Origin: Nelumbo lutea | Taxonomy: Eukaryota; Streptophyta; Magnoliopsida; Proteales; Nelumbonaceae | Length of the DNA: 64,000 bases | NCBI GenBank assembly: GCA_022828595.1 | Contig: JAKGHH010000005.1 | Location: forward strand, 52,199,655-52,263,654 | Reading direction: 5' to 3' | Shown here: in pieces, positions 20,232 through 32,335 of the stretch | Layout: every line of letters begins with the position of its first letter | Position numbering within the stretch: the first letter of the stretch is position 1 | Position numbers and translations under genes: made by a program | Notes under the pieces: model-generated | Database searches by the model: none | The model's input: the letters and a program-made list of their open reading frames with translations, nothing else | What the model was told of the DNA's origin: nothing

Positions 20232-20700
20232 TCATGTTTGGTATGGGCGTGCATGTTGTTGGTGGCGTACATTGAGACTCAAAAACCAAATCTTATCCAT
20301 GACTTCAATCGTTTTGGCACAAATTGGAGTGGGTTTCATAAAGAGAATCGTAATATGTAAGAAACAGTCTCTTGAGCACCATGTCTCATCAATTTGTTTA
20401 AAGAGAATCGTAATAAGAATCTTCCACATGGCAACATGGATGGGGCCAAAGGGGCTCCATTCTTTTATTTCACAAGTCTTATTATATTCCAGCCCAAAAC
20501 GAACTCTTTCCATGTGCTTAGAAAGAGTCCTTATAGGCTCTGAAATTTAAGCCAAAAAAAAGAGCAGAAGCTATCTGATATGGACTGCAAATTGAACAGA
20601 TAATCAATCTAGAAGATGTTCCATCTGAAAGACCATTTGGTTTGAGCAAATGATTCATCCACATGGTGGCCTGACCGGGCCAGCTAGACTTCTTTCCCAT
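20232..20700. repeat. Dispersed repeat B, copy 1
   Basis: It shares ordered words with 22280-22760: GCATGTTG(T)TGG, AAATCTTATCCATGAC, TTTCATAAAGA/TTTATAAAGA, AAGAAACAGTCTC, GGCAACATGG(A/T)TGGGG and CCAGCTAGAC. The open frames on both strands here are probably chance products of the repeat. Confidence 0.6.
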
Positions 20701-20721
20701 TCAGACCATACATCAAATAGG

Positions 20722-20805
20722 TGAGCATATGCCTGTTTCATCCTCATCGTCATCTAAGCCTTATCCCAACAATATGGGTCGGCTGCATGAGTACTGTTTA
20801 GTTCC
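20722..20805 (+). repeat. Au-like SINE 3' fragment
   Basis: The words CATCTAAGCCTTATCCCAAC and ATGGGTCGGCTGCATGA match the 3' body of the widespread plant Au SINE family as I recall it. The tRNA-derived head is not recognisable, so this is a truncated copy. Confidence 0.55.
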
Positions 20806-22279
20806 ATATGCTGCATTTGCCATTTATATGCAATAACATCAATCGGTAGAACTTTATAAAAGACCCAGAAAAGCAAGAAATTGGTGGATCACAACAATCC
20901 TCTTATCATGATATACTTGTGTGAGGTGGGACCCCCTCCAAAAGATGCCTGGCTCATCAGTTAGGGGTCCCCTCCAAAGAGTGTTTGCACCAATACTAAT
21001 AACACAGAACTGGAATGTTCTAGTTGTCCATCATCCCTCTTGTGGCTAAAGATATCCCATGTATTTATTGCTTAGAGTGATTGATATGGGAAACTGAGGA
21101 ACTCATCCCTTGTGATAGACTGAATCTCCTTTTCATATTGCTTATAATGATTTAAAGCTAATTAAGAAATAGATAAGCCTGCCCAACGGAACTCAATTTG
21201 TGTGTTAAGATGATTGGTCTAGGAATAATTCCAAGTAGATAATATAAACTGACATGATAAAATATTCTTGAAAAGTGAGGAATAATAAATCAATTCTATA
21301 TCGTCATTTCCTACTTGAAAAGGTAAACAACAAATAAATTGAAAGGGTTGTATATGTGATGGGTTTTGGGCTTTTAGTGTTTTATAATATTACATTTATG
21401 CTTATATGGTGCTTTTCTTTACAAACATGAAGATGGTTCTTGTGTTTTTTGTTTGTTCATTGAATAAATACTTGTTTGTGATGCTTGGAAATGAAGCACT
21501 ATAAGCATCTTCCAACAAAATAATACGTCAAACCCTTGAAACAAACAAGGAAAAAAAAGAAAACAAAACAAAACAATTGTTCTTCTTTGCTTTTAATTAA
21601 TGCATAAAATATGGATATCTGTCAATATATTATCTGCTCTGCAAATATTAAGCAATTTCATGTCAATCCAAGCCTTATTCCCATGCAATATATTACAGGT
21701 AATCGGTCATCCCCAAATATGGTACATGCAAGGAAGGTGGTTTTAATGAGCACAGAATGGATCTCACGTTAAGTGGTAAACCCACACTAACCCGATCCTA
21801 CAGGGTCAGCCTTATTCAGGTTTCAGGTTGGATTCAGGTTGGATTGCAGCATTAAAACGATCGTATGTATACTTTATATGGGATGGGTCGGGTCAAATCG
21901 AATATGAGTTGGAGCTGTTTTGAATCGGGTTTGGGTTGGATAAAAACAGACCCGTTAACATCTCTAACTGCAACTTTGAAGATTCCTGCCTTTTTTATTT
22001 ATAATCTACTAGAACTAGAATTCTTGTATATTGTCTTTGTTAGGCAAATTATACCTTAATAACTAGAAGTAGGCATGTACCACCCATGTGCTTAAAAAAA
22101 TAAATATTTGGGGATTTTAACTTATTTTCAGTTTGGCAACCGACCTATGTTTAGTTATTCAATTCTAAATAAATCTTTGAAATTGAAAAGTGGTGTCAGC
22201 CTAAAGAATCAACATCTCTAATAAATAAAAATAATAAGCATTAATTTTAATGGCTCAAGTTTCTCAGTTGTTAGGCATG
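20806..22279. other. Non-coding stretch
   Basis: It holds dispersed repeat A copy 2 (20920-21125) and, at about 21760-21995, a decayed hAT-type repeat with GGGTTGGATAAAAACAGACCCG. Otherwise AT-rich with no supported gene. Confidence 0.5.
20920..21125. repeat. Dispersed repeat A, copy 2
   Basis: Partner of 17820-18055 in the same orientation; see that entry for the shared words. Confidence 0.6.
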
Positions 22280-22760
22280 GGCTGATGAGCATGTTGATGG
22301 CATACAATTGATTCGCAGCAGCTAAATCTTATCCATGACATCAGTTGTTTCGGTTCACATGACATCAGTTTTATAAAGAAAATGCCAATCGGCCTTCATT
22401 GAGTGGACCAATCAAGAAACAGTCTCCCGGCCATCTTCATCATATCTACTAATTTATTAGAGATCTGGTTTGCTGATTAATTTCATTGTTTGTTTAAACT
22501 TTAAAGTAGGAACATCTCAGGAATCTACACCAGGCCAATTGGCAACATGGTTGGGGGCCCACTTGATATAGGGTTGACATGGGCTAGGAGAGTGAACATT
22601 GGATCAGTCTAGAGGATTCTATTCTCTCTCATGGACTATTCATAATATTGCCCAAATGATTTCTAGCCGTGGAACACATCGCAAAATGGCTCCCCAATTG
22701 AGCCAGATATGTTTCCTTTCTGGAGGAGCCCAGCTAGACCATCCATTAAGTAGGAGACTT
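22280..22760. repeat. Dispersed repeat B, copy 2
   Basis: Partner of 20232-20700. The order of the shared words is kept, with small insertions such as a direct repeat of the CATGACATCAGTT word at about 22336-22371. Confidence 0.6.
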
Positions 22761-24261
22761 TCTGACACTAAATTAGCCACGTGTCCACTCACTTTAGTCT
22801 TGCGGCAATGAGAATTCTCGGCTCAACCCATCCAAATCTCTTGGATCTACACTGCGTAATCTCAATTCCTTTTAAACTGGGTCTTTGATGGATGAGCAGT
22901 TTCCATTCCAAAACCTAGTGGCCGTCAGTAGTCAGGCCTCTGGACCGGCCTAGTCTTAATTAATTAATACTGAAAAAGGGTTTGGTAAAATTAAAAGACG
23001 AGAATACCCATATACTAGATATTTTCTGCAACATTTTATATTTTTGGATAAGTACTACGAGCCCTTGACATACGCTAATGAATAAATAAAATATCCATAA
23101 TTTTGTGACCAACAATGTACCCTTTGGATCCAAGGATTATTTTTAATGGGCAATTCCTAAGTGGAGGCCCCGGTTTCATCAAACCAGTGGCCCAGTGGAT
23201 TGTTGTATTGTAGCTATAAGATGAGATGATGCTCTCTTTTATTGTTCCTTCCCAGTTTCCATTCTTCTAAGGCTTGAGGCTGGCGCACTTTGTCCAGCGT
23301 CGGTTTCTCTCTCCTTATGAATCAAGGGCCTTTTCTAGTCTCCAGATGGGCCAAAGATGGGACCCATTAGGAATTTCTCAAAACCTGTCTGGCTGCTGGC
23401 AGGGAATACAAGTTGACTTGTTTTACCTAACATATATTAGACAAATGAGGTTTAATGGTTTTTTGGGCCTGTCTTTTATCTTGGTGAAATGGTAAAAGGC
23501 AGAGAACCATTTAGTTTCATTTGAAACACTGGAACAATCAAAAAAAAAAAAAAAGCAAATAAAATTCTTGTCTCCGTTTTTTTGCAATGTAATTTTAGTT
23601 GTACAAGTACAAATTATGAAAATACAATTCAGAGGTGTAAATTCAAGCTAATTTTACTTTGGGTTTTAATTTATTTAGATTTATTTTACTCTACACTTCG
23701 AGGTGCAAGTTGGGTACCCGATTTGAATATTTTACACTGCATTAGGTTTGGGCTTACAGGCAGACTGGGCCCATTCAAATTCTAACAAAATTCTAACCCT
23801 TGCCCACACAAATTGCACCCCTATTTACACTAGTAAACAAAATTAAGTAAAATTTAAAACAAAAATAAATTAAAATTGGCATTTAACTACTTGTATTTTC
23901 ATATTTTTCCACCAGTGCAAACGAAATAACATTGCAATCAAACTAGGCCTTAGGGTTTTGTCCCCTCTATGAGATATCTAGATTTCAGCATGAAAAGAAA
24001 TAACAAATAGCAACTAGTGGGCTCAAATAGGTATGCCGCCCCACTATGAATGGGTCCTAGGTTAGGGTTGGTTGGAAGATAGGATGGATTTTGGCTTGCC
24101 TTGGGTTTTGTGTTGTGTTGGTGGGTAGCATCAACAGTCCCAAAATCGTTCATAATTGGGTTTGGTGCTAACAAGACTCAATTCATCAGCGATGGTGTCT
24201 TGAGATCTGGGGTCCCATAAGTTATCTACATTCCCATGCTTCAAGAACTGGGATTCATCAT
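22761..24261. other. Non-coding stretch
   Basis: AT-rich sequence with poly(A) near 23540 and no frame showing a recognisable domain. Confidence 0.5.
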
Positions 24262-24650
24262 TAGGGGCGTTAATATACCGGTTTTAGATTGGAGCCCTCT
24301 AAATCAAACCGATTAGATGGACCAATAAGATATATTGAATTGGATCAATCTAGACTTAATGATTCAAAGTATTTATTGGATTGGATTGAACATGGTCCAT
24401 ACATAATAGATTTATATTAGATTGGTTCAGATTGAACCAATATCTGATTCATTGATAGACGATAATAAGAATATAGGTGTCAATGGATTAAGTTTGTATT
24501 TGCACAAATCTAATCAAAACCAATTTGAAACAGATTGGACGATTCAAACATTAAATTGGACCAGTTCAAAGTGGTCCAAAGTATTCATTGGATTGAATTG
24601 GACCTGCTCCATTTGTAATGGATCCAAATCCGATCCAGTTGACACCCCTA
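24262..24650. mobile_element. hAT-like MITE (TAGGGGYGTYAA ends), copy 1
   Basis: The left end TAGGGGCGTTAA and the right end TTGACACCCCTA are inverted repeats with two mismatches. The flanks TTCATCAT and ATCATCAT nearly match as an 8-bp duplication, offset by one base. The interior (GGACCAATAAGA, CCAATATCTGAT, GTGTCAATGGA) is homologous to 32336-32658, so both belong to one family. Confidence 0.75.
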
Positions 24651-26601
24651 AATCATCATCGAATGGGGGCAACAAAAATATTGGTTGTGCCAAATATAAT
24701 TACAAATCAACACTTGATTTTTGACAAGCCACAGGCCTACTATCAAATTAAATTTAATAGTTTTGGTCCAACTCATGCACAAGATAAGACCCATCAAATG
24801 GTGGGTCTTGATGCTAAACAAGGAATAGTTGGCAACTTTTGAGGTTGTACCTAGAACACAAGATTGGGAGTTGGGACCTACCAAATCACCGATGAATGAG
24901 TTTTCTGCGCAGGGAAGTTGCTTGTGCCGAGATCAGATTGCAGAGAACATTACAACTACGATGTTTTCTCCATATTAGCACGCCAGATGGAGAAAGCTTC
25001 TATTAAAGCCCAGTCCAAGAAGGGATAGGAACTCGTTTTACTAATACCACAGAGGGTGTCAATCAAATAATACCTAAAATATATGTACAACCAGTTGTTC
25101 AACAATATAGAAGGAGCATCAAACCATGTATCAGGTAGTAAGCAGTAACTGTTTACCAAATTGGGCCAACTTATGTGTAGGTTCATCAAGCTTTTATGGT
25201 CATTAAGATGATCATTCCTAGCTTGGCCAATCCATCTTGCAAATTTTTGTTCCTGGGTCTAGGTTTTCTGTCCAGGCCCAGATCAGGTCCACACATATAA
25301 GATGGCTTCGGCCAGAAAACTTTTCACTAGGCAAAATTGAAAGTTTTTTTGTGTTTATATTTTCTTTTTTTTTTTTTTTTTTCTCACCATGTCTATAGGG
25401 TGAGAAAATCAAAGGCACAAATCCATTGTTTACTGGCATTCATTAACCCTTCATACCTTATAACATCGACTTCAGTCTCACATAGAGCTTTAAGAGTCTT
25501 CATGTTGGCCAAGGTTTAGACATGAAGTTGAGATTTTAAGCCAAGGTGCCAACTGGCTAGTTGGTAAGGTCTCCTGCCGGTTATATGACATGAAGTTGAC
25601 ATTTTTCGGGTGAGTTCAGATGTAGATTATTTAAACTGTTTTTTTAGTATGAAAACTTTTATTATTTATTTATTTTTGATATGAAAGCTAATTTCGTTTA
25701 TGACACTGACTATATGGTCTAGGTGCGGTTTAAACCAAAGGAAAGGCACACTCTCTGATCACTAACTCCGATTATGTTTGCTTGGAGGAATATGATTTGC
25801 TGATACAAGTTGCCACACCATCTGATTACCAGAAATTTTGTGAAAATTTTCATTTGATAGACCAATTTCTGAAAAACCAATATAGGAATCAATTAGTAAT
25901 TTTGTACCAATTTTCATCATCTGTGGTAGTGCCTAAAGCTTGATGAGATGCTTCACAAATCAGCTGTGATTTTCAAATTGATTTTTTGACATATGCATGT
26001 CAATGCCAATAATATGCAAACCAATAATGTTGTTACTGTTTTTGTGTAAATAATGTTGTGAGAGTTGCATCATTTTTGGAGAAATTGTCCCCCAATATTA
26101 TTTCTATCAATGATTTTAGTGCCCATTTGGGACAGCTGAAAAGCATAGGCTTTTGCTTTTCAAGGTGGACACCTACAAGGATAGGTAAAAAACCCAAAGA
26201 GTTGAAATTAGTTGTCATTCAGTCATTTGAAGGGTTATCCGCTTCAGCCTCTTGAGATCTAGTTTATAAGAGCTAGCTGAACACTCAGCTAAAGAAGCTA
26301 TAGAGAGAGTCCAAAAAAATGATCGACTTCGTAGCCCATTTAGATTATCCTGAGTTTTCACGAAGCATAGCTTAAAGGCTGTTCATGTAAGGCCCATTTC
26401 AGAAAACCAAAAGCCGCTGTGCTTTGGCCTCCCAATAGGAGCGCTTCAAATAGAAATGGCAACGGAGAAGGGTAGGGCTGGTTATTGCAATAATGCATAC
26501 TCCACCCCCGACTCTAAACACAGGTATGGCACCCCATTCCTGTTCGGTACTCCCAATGCGGCTCAAAATCCCCGAATTTGTCCTTCCTTGGCCATTCCTA
26601 T
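24651..26601. other. Non-coding stretch with a SINE-like piece
   Basis: Around 25541-25590 the words GGCTAGTTGGTAAGGTCTCCTGC resemble the box A half of a tRNA-derived SINE; see 58479-58570 for a fuller copy. A T-rich run lies at 25366-25383. Near 26455-26500 there is a fragment like a hAT end (AAATGGCAACGGAG). No gene is supported. Confidence 0.5.
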
Positions 26602-27088
26602 TAGGGGTGTAAATGATATTTAAAAATCCAATTTTGAATTCAATATTTGATATAATCGAATTGAATTCGGATAATTCGAATATCTAATCGGTTGAATTTG
26701 AATATTCTATTCATACCGAATAGTTTATCGGATTCAAATTCAGATATGACCTTGATAAATATCTAAATTTGTCTGTTTAATTAATTCTTATTTATAATAT
26801 ATACAATATTTTATATAATTTATATATAATAATTAAGTTATATAAATTATTTATATATTTATATACTTTATATTAACAAAATATTTATTTGATATATTTA
26901 TTAATTATCTAAAATAATTAATTAATCGAATTTGAATTGAATATTCGAATATTTAATCATATTCAAATTCAAATATTAATTTTCAATATCTATCGGATAT
27001 TGAATCGAATTTGTATATCGGATTTTCTAATTGGATTCAAGTCAGATATTGCCTGATCCAATTCGAATTCGATCTATTTACACCCCTA
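26602..27088. mobile_element. hAT-like MITE, 487 bp, perfect 13-bp ends
   Basis: The ends TAGGGGTGTAAAT and ATTTACACCCCTA are perfect inverted repeats. The flanks ATTCCTAT (26594-26601) and ATTCCTAC (27089-27096) match at 7 of 8, the target size typical of hAT elements. The interior is AT-rich with ATTCGAAT-type motifs and no coding capacity. Confidence 0.85.
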
Positions 27089-27318
27089 ATTCCTACGTGC
27101 AAACCTATTTTCTTGAGAAAAAAACATATTATACATGTTATAATATATTATATAATATGTGTATAAAATTTATTTTATACATTACATAATATAGAATATT
27201 ATATATAATGTGTATTATAGGTGTCATATTATAATATTTATATATAATAATATATAAGCATAATATAAAATAACATATTATAACACATTATCTATCAAAA
27301 CGGGTTTGGAGTTGGGTG

Positions 27319-27754
27319 TAGGGGTGGACTCAAGCTAAATATCTAGTTATTTGAGCTTGACTCAACATAAAAAAAAAAGAAAAAAATGTGAGGCTTAAGT
27401 TTGAGTTCAAGGCTTCAATCTTTAACCTATAAACATGCACTCAAATTTGACTCAACTCAGAAGCTCATATGTTCAAACTTGATTTGGATCAAGTTTGATA
27501 GTAAGCCAAACTTCATAAAAATAAAGAATTAAACATGTAAATATATATATATATATATAAAAGAATTAAAGATATTATATATAACATGAACTCGATTAAG
27601 CTTGTGAGTTTCATGAGCCAAGCTTTATTTGGCTGGAGCTTGACTCGATTAATAAATGATCCTTTATATTGAGCTTAAGCTTAGCTTTAGATTGAACGGA
27701 TCGAGCTTTTTGAATTAAATAACTTGTTAAAAGTTCAGTTTGTATCCACCCCTA
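27319..27754. mobile_element. hAT-like MITE, 436 bp
   Basis: The ends TAGGGGTGGA and TCCACCCCTA are inverted repeats. The flanks GTTGGGTG and ATAGGGTG match at 6 of 8. The interior has CTTGACTCGATTAA and GAGCTT motifs and an AT microsatellite. It lies only 230 bp from the previous hAT-like MITE but is a different subfamily. Confidence 0.7.
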
Positions 27755-28654
27755 ATAGGGTGGACAAATACCACCCCACTTCATCTCCTGCCATGGAATG
27801 GGTCGTAGCACCGATGGGAGCAAATCCAAACCAACTTAGTATATGTTTGGCATCGATGCTACAGTTGCAGCACTGTGAGAAAATGGTGCTACTGATGTGT
27901 GGCTTGGAGCACCATTTTCTCAAAAAAAATGATGCCTTTTTTTTGTTTGGAATCATTGCTGCCAGATAGGACATTTCTTGGAGCAATAACAACTGTTCTC
28001 CAGAAAATGTTTTCTGCACTTTTACCCATTATCCACTGTCACATCATTGCCCCGTTGGTAGCAACAATCTGCTACTCCAGGAAAAGCCAAATTTGGTATT
28101 GCTCCAAGCCATGCCATCCCAATTTTCAAGATGTGGCTTGGAACACCGTTTTTTATAAAAAACAGTCCCAAACATAAGGCTGTTTTCTAGAGTACCGTTT
28201 TTTCCTACATGGCATTGATGTGATGCCATTTTTTGGAACAATAACAACAATTCCAATCAGACGCTTAATCAAATAATCTCAACCCTCCTATAAAGGCGTT
28301 TAGAAAACTTGAAAATTCTCCGAAATCCAAAAACTCTTAAAATCATTAATAATCAAAAAGCCAATATTGATTATTAAATTAGGAAACACCCTACCCCTTT
28401 AGTATTATAAGAAATTGACTGGATAACAAAATATATAGTATAAGAAATTGACTGGATACGAGTTCACAAGCCATTCCAGCTAAATTCATAAAAAACTCAA
28501 TTGGGCTCCATCCAAATCAAGCTTGAAGTCAAAGTCAAAGTTTAATTATTCATCGAACCGAACTGAACTCAAATGATATTAAGCTAAATTCATGAAGCTT
28601 GCAAGTCTAATTAAACTTAACAAGTAATAATTTTTTATACATGGAGTTTATAAA
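27755..28654. other. Non-coding stretch with a decayed Tourist-like element
   Basis: From about 27840 to 28180 the ends TATATGTTTGGCATCG and CCCAAACATAAGG are loosely inverted, and GTTTGGCATCGATG recalls the MITE at 16313. Opposing open frames here come from internal inverted words. The rest is AT-rich. Confidence 0.45.
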
Positions 28655-28779
28655 GGGTAAATTTCTTAAATTATTATTATGATTTAGTTAATTGACAAAA
28701 TGTATTTTTACTGTTTGAAAATTGACTAATACTATTTTTATTATTTCTGATAATTGATTAACTTTACCCTTATTGTTAA
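28655..28779. repeat. AGGGTAAATTTC repeat, left copy
   Basis: It begins AGGGTAAATTTCTTAAA, contains CTGTTTGAAAATTGACTAAT and ends AACTTTACCCT. The reverse complement of 32015-32173 shares these words in the same order. The two may be inverted MITE copies or the two terminal repeats of one larger element (see findings). Confidence 0.65.
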
Positions 28780-29560
28780 TTAAGCTCCAATAATATTTCA
28801 TAAAAACTCATTCACAAGTGATATATATATATTTTTTAAATTCCAAATTTACCCTTTTTTCTCTCTCTCCCCTTCTTTTTTTTTTTATGAGTTCAGGCAC
28901 AGATCGCAGTGCAGGACATGAAAATCAGCTCATGCTAAAAGGATGAAGGGTTTTATTCACTTTCACCGTGCTCTTAGTAAGCTATCCGAAGTTCCTCTCA
29001 AACCTCAAAATAAACAAAGTCATCAAGGAATGCCGAATTGTCACGGGGGTAGTTCTATAGCAGAAGAAACCCATGCGGCGTTCAGGCCAAGGTAGGCCAA
29101 GACAAGACTTTCTGTGCTTAGAGGCTAGGAGCCTGGTGGGATGGCTCCACCAAAGTCAGTAGCACTGGATCATGACCTCAAGTCCAATGGTCGGGGCACT
29201 CTCCTGGCTCAGACCAGTCCATGGGAGGTGCCGCTTACGTGCTAAAGTGGGACAATCATAATGCAAGGCGACCATGCGCCGATGAGGTGACTTGGCACCG
29301 ATATGAAGGGTCCCCTGTATGCCGATGATGACAGGCACTTGTGTGCCATGATGATAGGCAACCGCTTGGGCCGGAACACACCCGTGCGCTAAGGGCAACG
29401 GGGTAGCTCACTCAGCTTGAGTAAGGGGCTGGCGTGGTGAAGGGACATGCTTAAGCTAGGCCCGCATGCCAAGCCTCCCTTGAGTATCGGTAGCGCAGTG
29501 CCGGTCCAACACTGTCCCCATGAGCAAGTGTGCGCCCATGAGGAACCCTGGTAGCCATGC
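28780..29560. other. Non-coding stretch, GC content rising
   Basis: After AT-rich sequence to about 28880, base composition shifts to GC-rich. I recognise no protein domain in any frame. Confidence 0.4.
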
Positions 29561-29563
29561 TAG

Positions 29564-29798
29564 CCGTTAACCAGGGCCGCCCCGCAAGGGGATGAAGGTC
29601 TAGGAGTGCCAAGGTTAGGCACCCAAGGAGGTCGACCACCCCTCCTCAAAGAGTACGTTAAGCTTTTGGTGGTCTCCCTAAAGATGACATCAGTTCTCCC
29701 AAAAATCTTATAGGCAAAAATGACGGCCATGTCCCTAACGTAAGCCTGCCAAGCGCAGGCAAGGCTAAGCCTGTGTCAAACTGTCACAAGCTCCCCCA
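29564..29798 (+). repeat. Direct repeat, first copy (about 235 bp)
   Basis: It is about 88% similar by eye to 30407-30641, with shared blocks GTTAACCAGGG, CGCCCCGCAAGGGGATGAAG and AAGGAGGTCGACCACCCCTC. About 610 bp separate the copies. They could be short LTRs of a non-autonomous element (TGTTAACC start and CTGTCACA end), but I see no primer site or coding part. Confidence 0.7.
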
Positions 29799-30406
29799 CT
29801 CAATCCATTGTCGACCTCGACAATGGTCTTCACGTGAATGCGTGTCTGTGTCCCGCGCCATCCACTTCTCCACCAGTTCCAGGGCTCACCTGGTCAACCC
29901 AGGTCTTGCCTATGTTGGTGTCCATTTATGGGGATGAAACCATTTCACCATGCCGGCCTACCTGGACTTCACCCCTCCAGTGTTGAGGTTACTCAAACCA
30001 CGCAATGGCTATGCCATTGAACTGTGAAAGAAGGGCTCTCGAAGAAATGTGTGTGGTGCTTCGCAGAGGTCCGCCCCATGTATCATCTTACCTTAAGGCT
30101 CAACCGTCTTCTTGGTAGCTTTTCAGTGATGCTACCAAACACGCTGATAGGTCTACTCCTCATGTTGGCGATGACCTGGGTACCCTTTCACCATGCTGGC
30201 CTACAGACTTCACCTCGCCGATTTGGGTTACTCAAACCTAGCCATGGCTTATGCTCTCTTAGCCCTCGAAACTACGCTTCACCTCGCTAACTCGGGCTAC
30301 ATCTTCACTCGGAGGGGCCCCACTGCTGCTGCCTCAAGGAGACTTGACCGCAATCTGTGCGAGTGGTGGCAACTTTTACCCATGAGTTGCCAAACATGCA
30401 CTTGCC
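29799..30406. other. Spacer between the direct repeats
   Basis: It begins with a 22-bp palindrome (CCATTGTCGACCTCGACAATGG, near 29803) and holds repeated words around CACCATGCTGGCCTAC and GGTTACTCAAACC. It is GC-richer than the surroundings. The open frames show no known domain. Confidence 0.4.
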
Positions 30407-30641
30407 TGTTAACCAGGGTCGCCCCGCAAGGGGATGAAGGTCTTGGAGTGCCAGGGTTAGGCACCCAAGGAGGTCGACCACCCCTCCTCAAAGAGTACGT
30501 TAAACTTTTAGTGGTCTGCCTGAATATGACATTAGTTCTCCCAAAAATCTTACAGGCGAAAAATGACGGTCATATCCATAACGTAAGTTTGTCAAGTATA
30601 AACAAGGTTAAGCCTATGTAAGACCGTCACAAACGACCACT
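30407..30641 (+). repeat. Direct repeat, second copy
   Basis: Second copy of the repeat at 29564-29798 in the same orientation. Confidence 0.7.
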
Positions 30642-30827
30642 TCAAGCCCAACTCTCAACTCCCTATAATCACTACCATTGGATGTTGTGAAGGAAACATC
30701 GTACACTACAAAAATTTGTACAGTTTACAGTTTGATCATCTGAGCAGAGTGCCCATGTGGACGGCACTGGATTGGAAATCAGAAATAATAGGAGAGAACA
30801 AATTGGGTATCAATCGTGGAATTGATA

Positions 30828-30977
30828 TTAGACCAATCGCTTAATCGAGCAAGAAAAGACAGAAATTCCGTCGGGATTGATCACCCCAATAAGAACAAGA
30901 CACGTTAATGCCACTGCAACAAAGAGAATCATACCCGTCAGTATCCGGCGACCGAGAGAGCCGAAATCTGGTAACAT
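30828..30977 (-). CDS. Small open frame with one membrane segment, possible gene fragment
   Basis: A 49-residue minus-strand frame starts MLPDFGSLGRRILTG and continues into a hydrophobic run (ILFVAVALTCLVLIGVI) that would span a membrane once. It ends soon afterwards at a TAA. A splice-acceptor-like pyrimidine run with CAG lies upstream at about 31030. It lies between the inverted repeats at 28655 and 32173, so it may be a captured exon. I do not recognise the family. An alternative frame over the same DNA is also open, so coding is uncertain. Confidence 0.3.
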   Translation of the reverse strand: MLPDFGSLGRRILTGMILFVAVALTCLVLIGVINPDGISVFSCSIKRLV

Positions 30978-31526
30978 TTTGGATGGGTTTCCAACGGTAG
31001 AGTGGTTCTCTACGGTGAGATGTCTTCTGTAATTAGGAAAAAATGGAAGAAATCACGAGACAAACATTTATTATGAAGGCTTTAGATGAAAACACTAGAA
31101 AAAAAGTAGAGATGCAAAAGAGATGAGAGCGAATAAAGCCTAGAGATGAAAGTCTGGCACTGGTTTTTATGGAGGAGGTTTCTTTTCCGAGCGTAGGGTG
31201 CACAGTTTTCAGTTTCAGTTCATTTCATTTTTAAGAGATGCAAGAAAAGGAGCAATTTATGGAGGAGATTTATTGTCGAGCGTTATATGAAGAATGTTGC
31301 CACAGTTCTGATTAATTCTGCCATAGCCGCTAATAAGAGAAGCCATTTTGGAAGTCCAGCATAGTTTCTGTCACTGACATCTTCGTCTTTGATGCTGGGG
31401 CTGGGTTTGGATGGAGCCCAAACCCAAGATGCAGCAACTTTATATCGAGTCTAGCATGTTATGATTTTGCTCTCATTTTTTAGCCACTCTGCCGCTTTTT
31501 AAATTGTTTTCGGCTTTCCTTTTTAT

Positions 31527-31852
31527 ATGGAGATTTCATTGGGAAACCCAAGAGATGCAGTGAGGGGAGAGGATGAGGACGGAAATGGAGGGAAAGTGAC
31601 ATCAAGGGTTCAATCTCCGTCGGTTTTGTTTGGGGATAACATGGAAAGAGATATAGAGGGAGCAGAGAAATGGAAGAGCACCAACAGTGGTCTTTCTTTT
31701 TCTCTGGATTTGTCTGCAGAGCCGTTTCTGAAGGATGTTGTTTATGAAGGATGCCAGGAACGGGAGGGGAAGAGCAGCAATGGTGGCATATTGGATGCAG
31801 GGGAGAACGTCAGTCTCTCTGTGAGAGGTTTTTGCAACAACGAAACCATGAG
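31527..31852 (+). CDS. Putative first exon or captured gene fragment, unknown
   Basis: The frame starts MEISLGNPRDAVRGEDEDGNG and is polar and mixed-charge, with natural-looking composition to about codon 109. After that it runs into Leu/Ser/Phe-rich sequence typical of an intron. A donor-like AG|GTCTCT occurs at about 31852. No family is recognised. Its position just inside the inverted repeat at 32015-32173, together with the 30828-30977 frame, suggests a Pack-MULE-like capture. A host gene exon is the alternative. Confidence 0.35.
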
Positions 31853-32014
31853 GTCTCTCTCTCTTCTTCACCTTCATTCTCTCTCGTTCCCTTCTTCTAT
31901 TTCAATCACCATTCTCTTGATGTTTCTTTATTTTGAGGTTTCGTTGGGTTTTGATGAATCAGCGTTTCTTTCCCTTTTTCTCTGTTTTATTTTGAAAATT
32001 TGAATAAAAATAAA

Positions 32015-32173
32015 GGGTAAAATTGTCAAAAAACAGTAAAGTACACTAAATTGTCAAAAACACCATAAAGATAGTTAATCAGTTAAACAGTAAGGTACAT
32101 TAGTCAATTTTCAAACAATAAAGTACACTTAATCAGTTTGCTAAACCAAAAGATAGTTTAAGAAATTTACCCT
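32015..32173. repeat. AGGGTAAATTTC repeat, right copy (inverted)
   Basis: Reverse-oriented partner of 28655-28779. It has AGGGTAAAATTG at the left end and AAATTTACCCT at the right. It contains about 45 bp, including CAGTAAAGTACACT words, that the left copy lacks. Confidence 0.65.
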
Positions 32174-32335
32174 CTGTGTTGTTAAGGTTTTCCTTTCCTT
32201 TGTCCACAAAACAAGTATGGAAGCTTATTCAAATCACACAAATTGGGCTGCCCTACAATAGTTTCCATGGATCCAGAGCTCAACAGGTATATACTGTTGA
32301 ATGAAGGAAAAGGTCTTATTCCTGGTTCCTCCCAG

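Noticed and set aside
29156..30621. Several open frames in the GC-rich 29-30.6 kb region
   Set aside because: They fall in both copies of a direct repeat with frame-breaking differences between copies, so the frame is not conserved.
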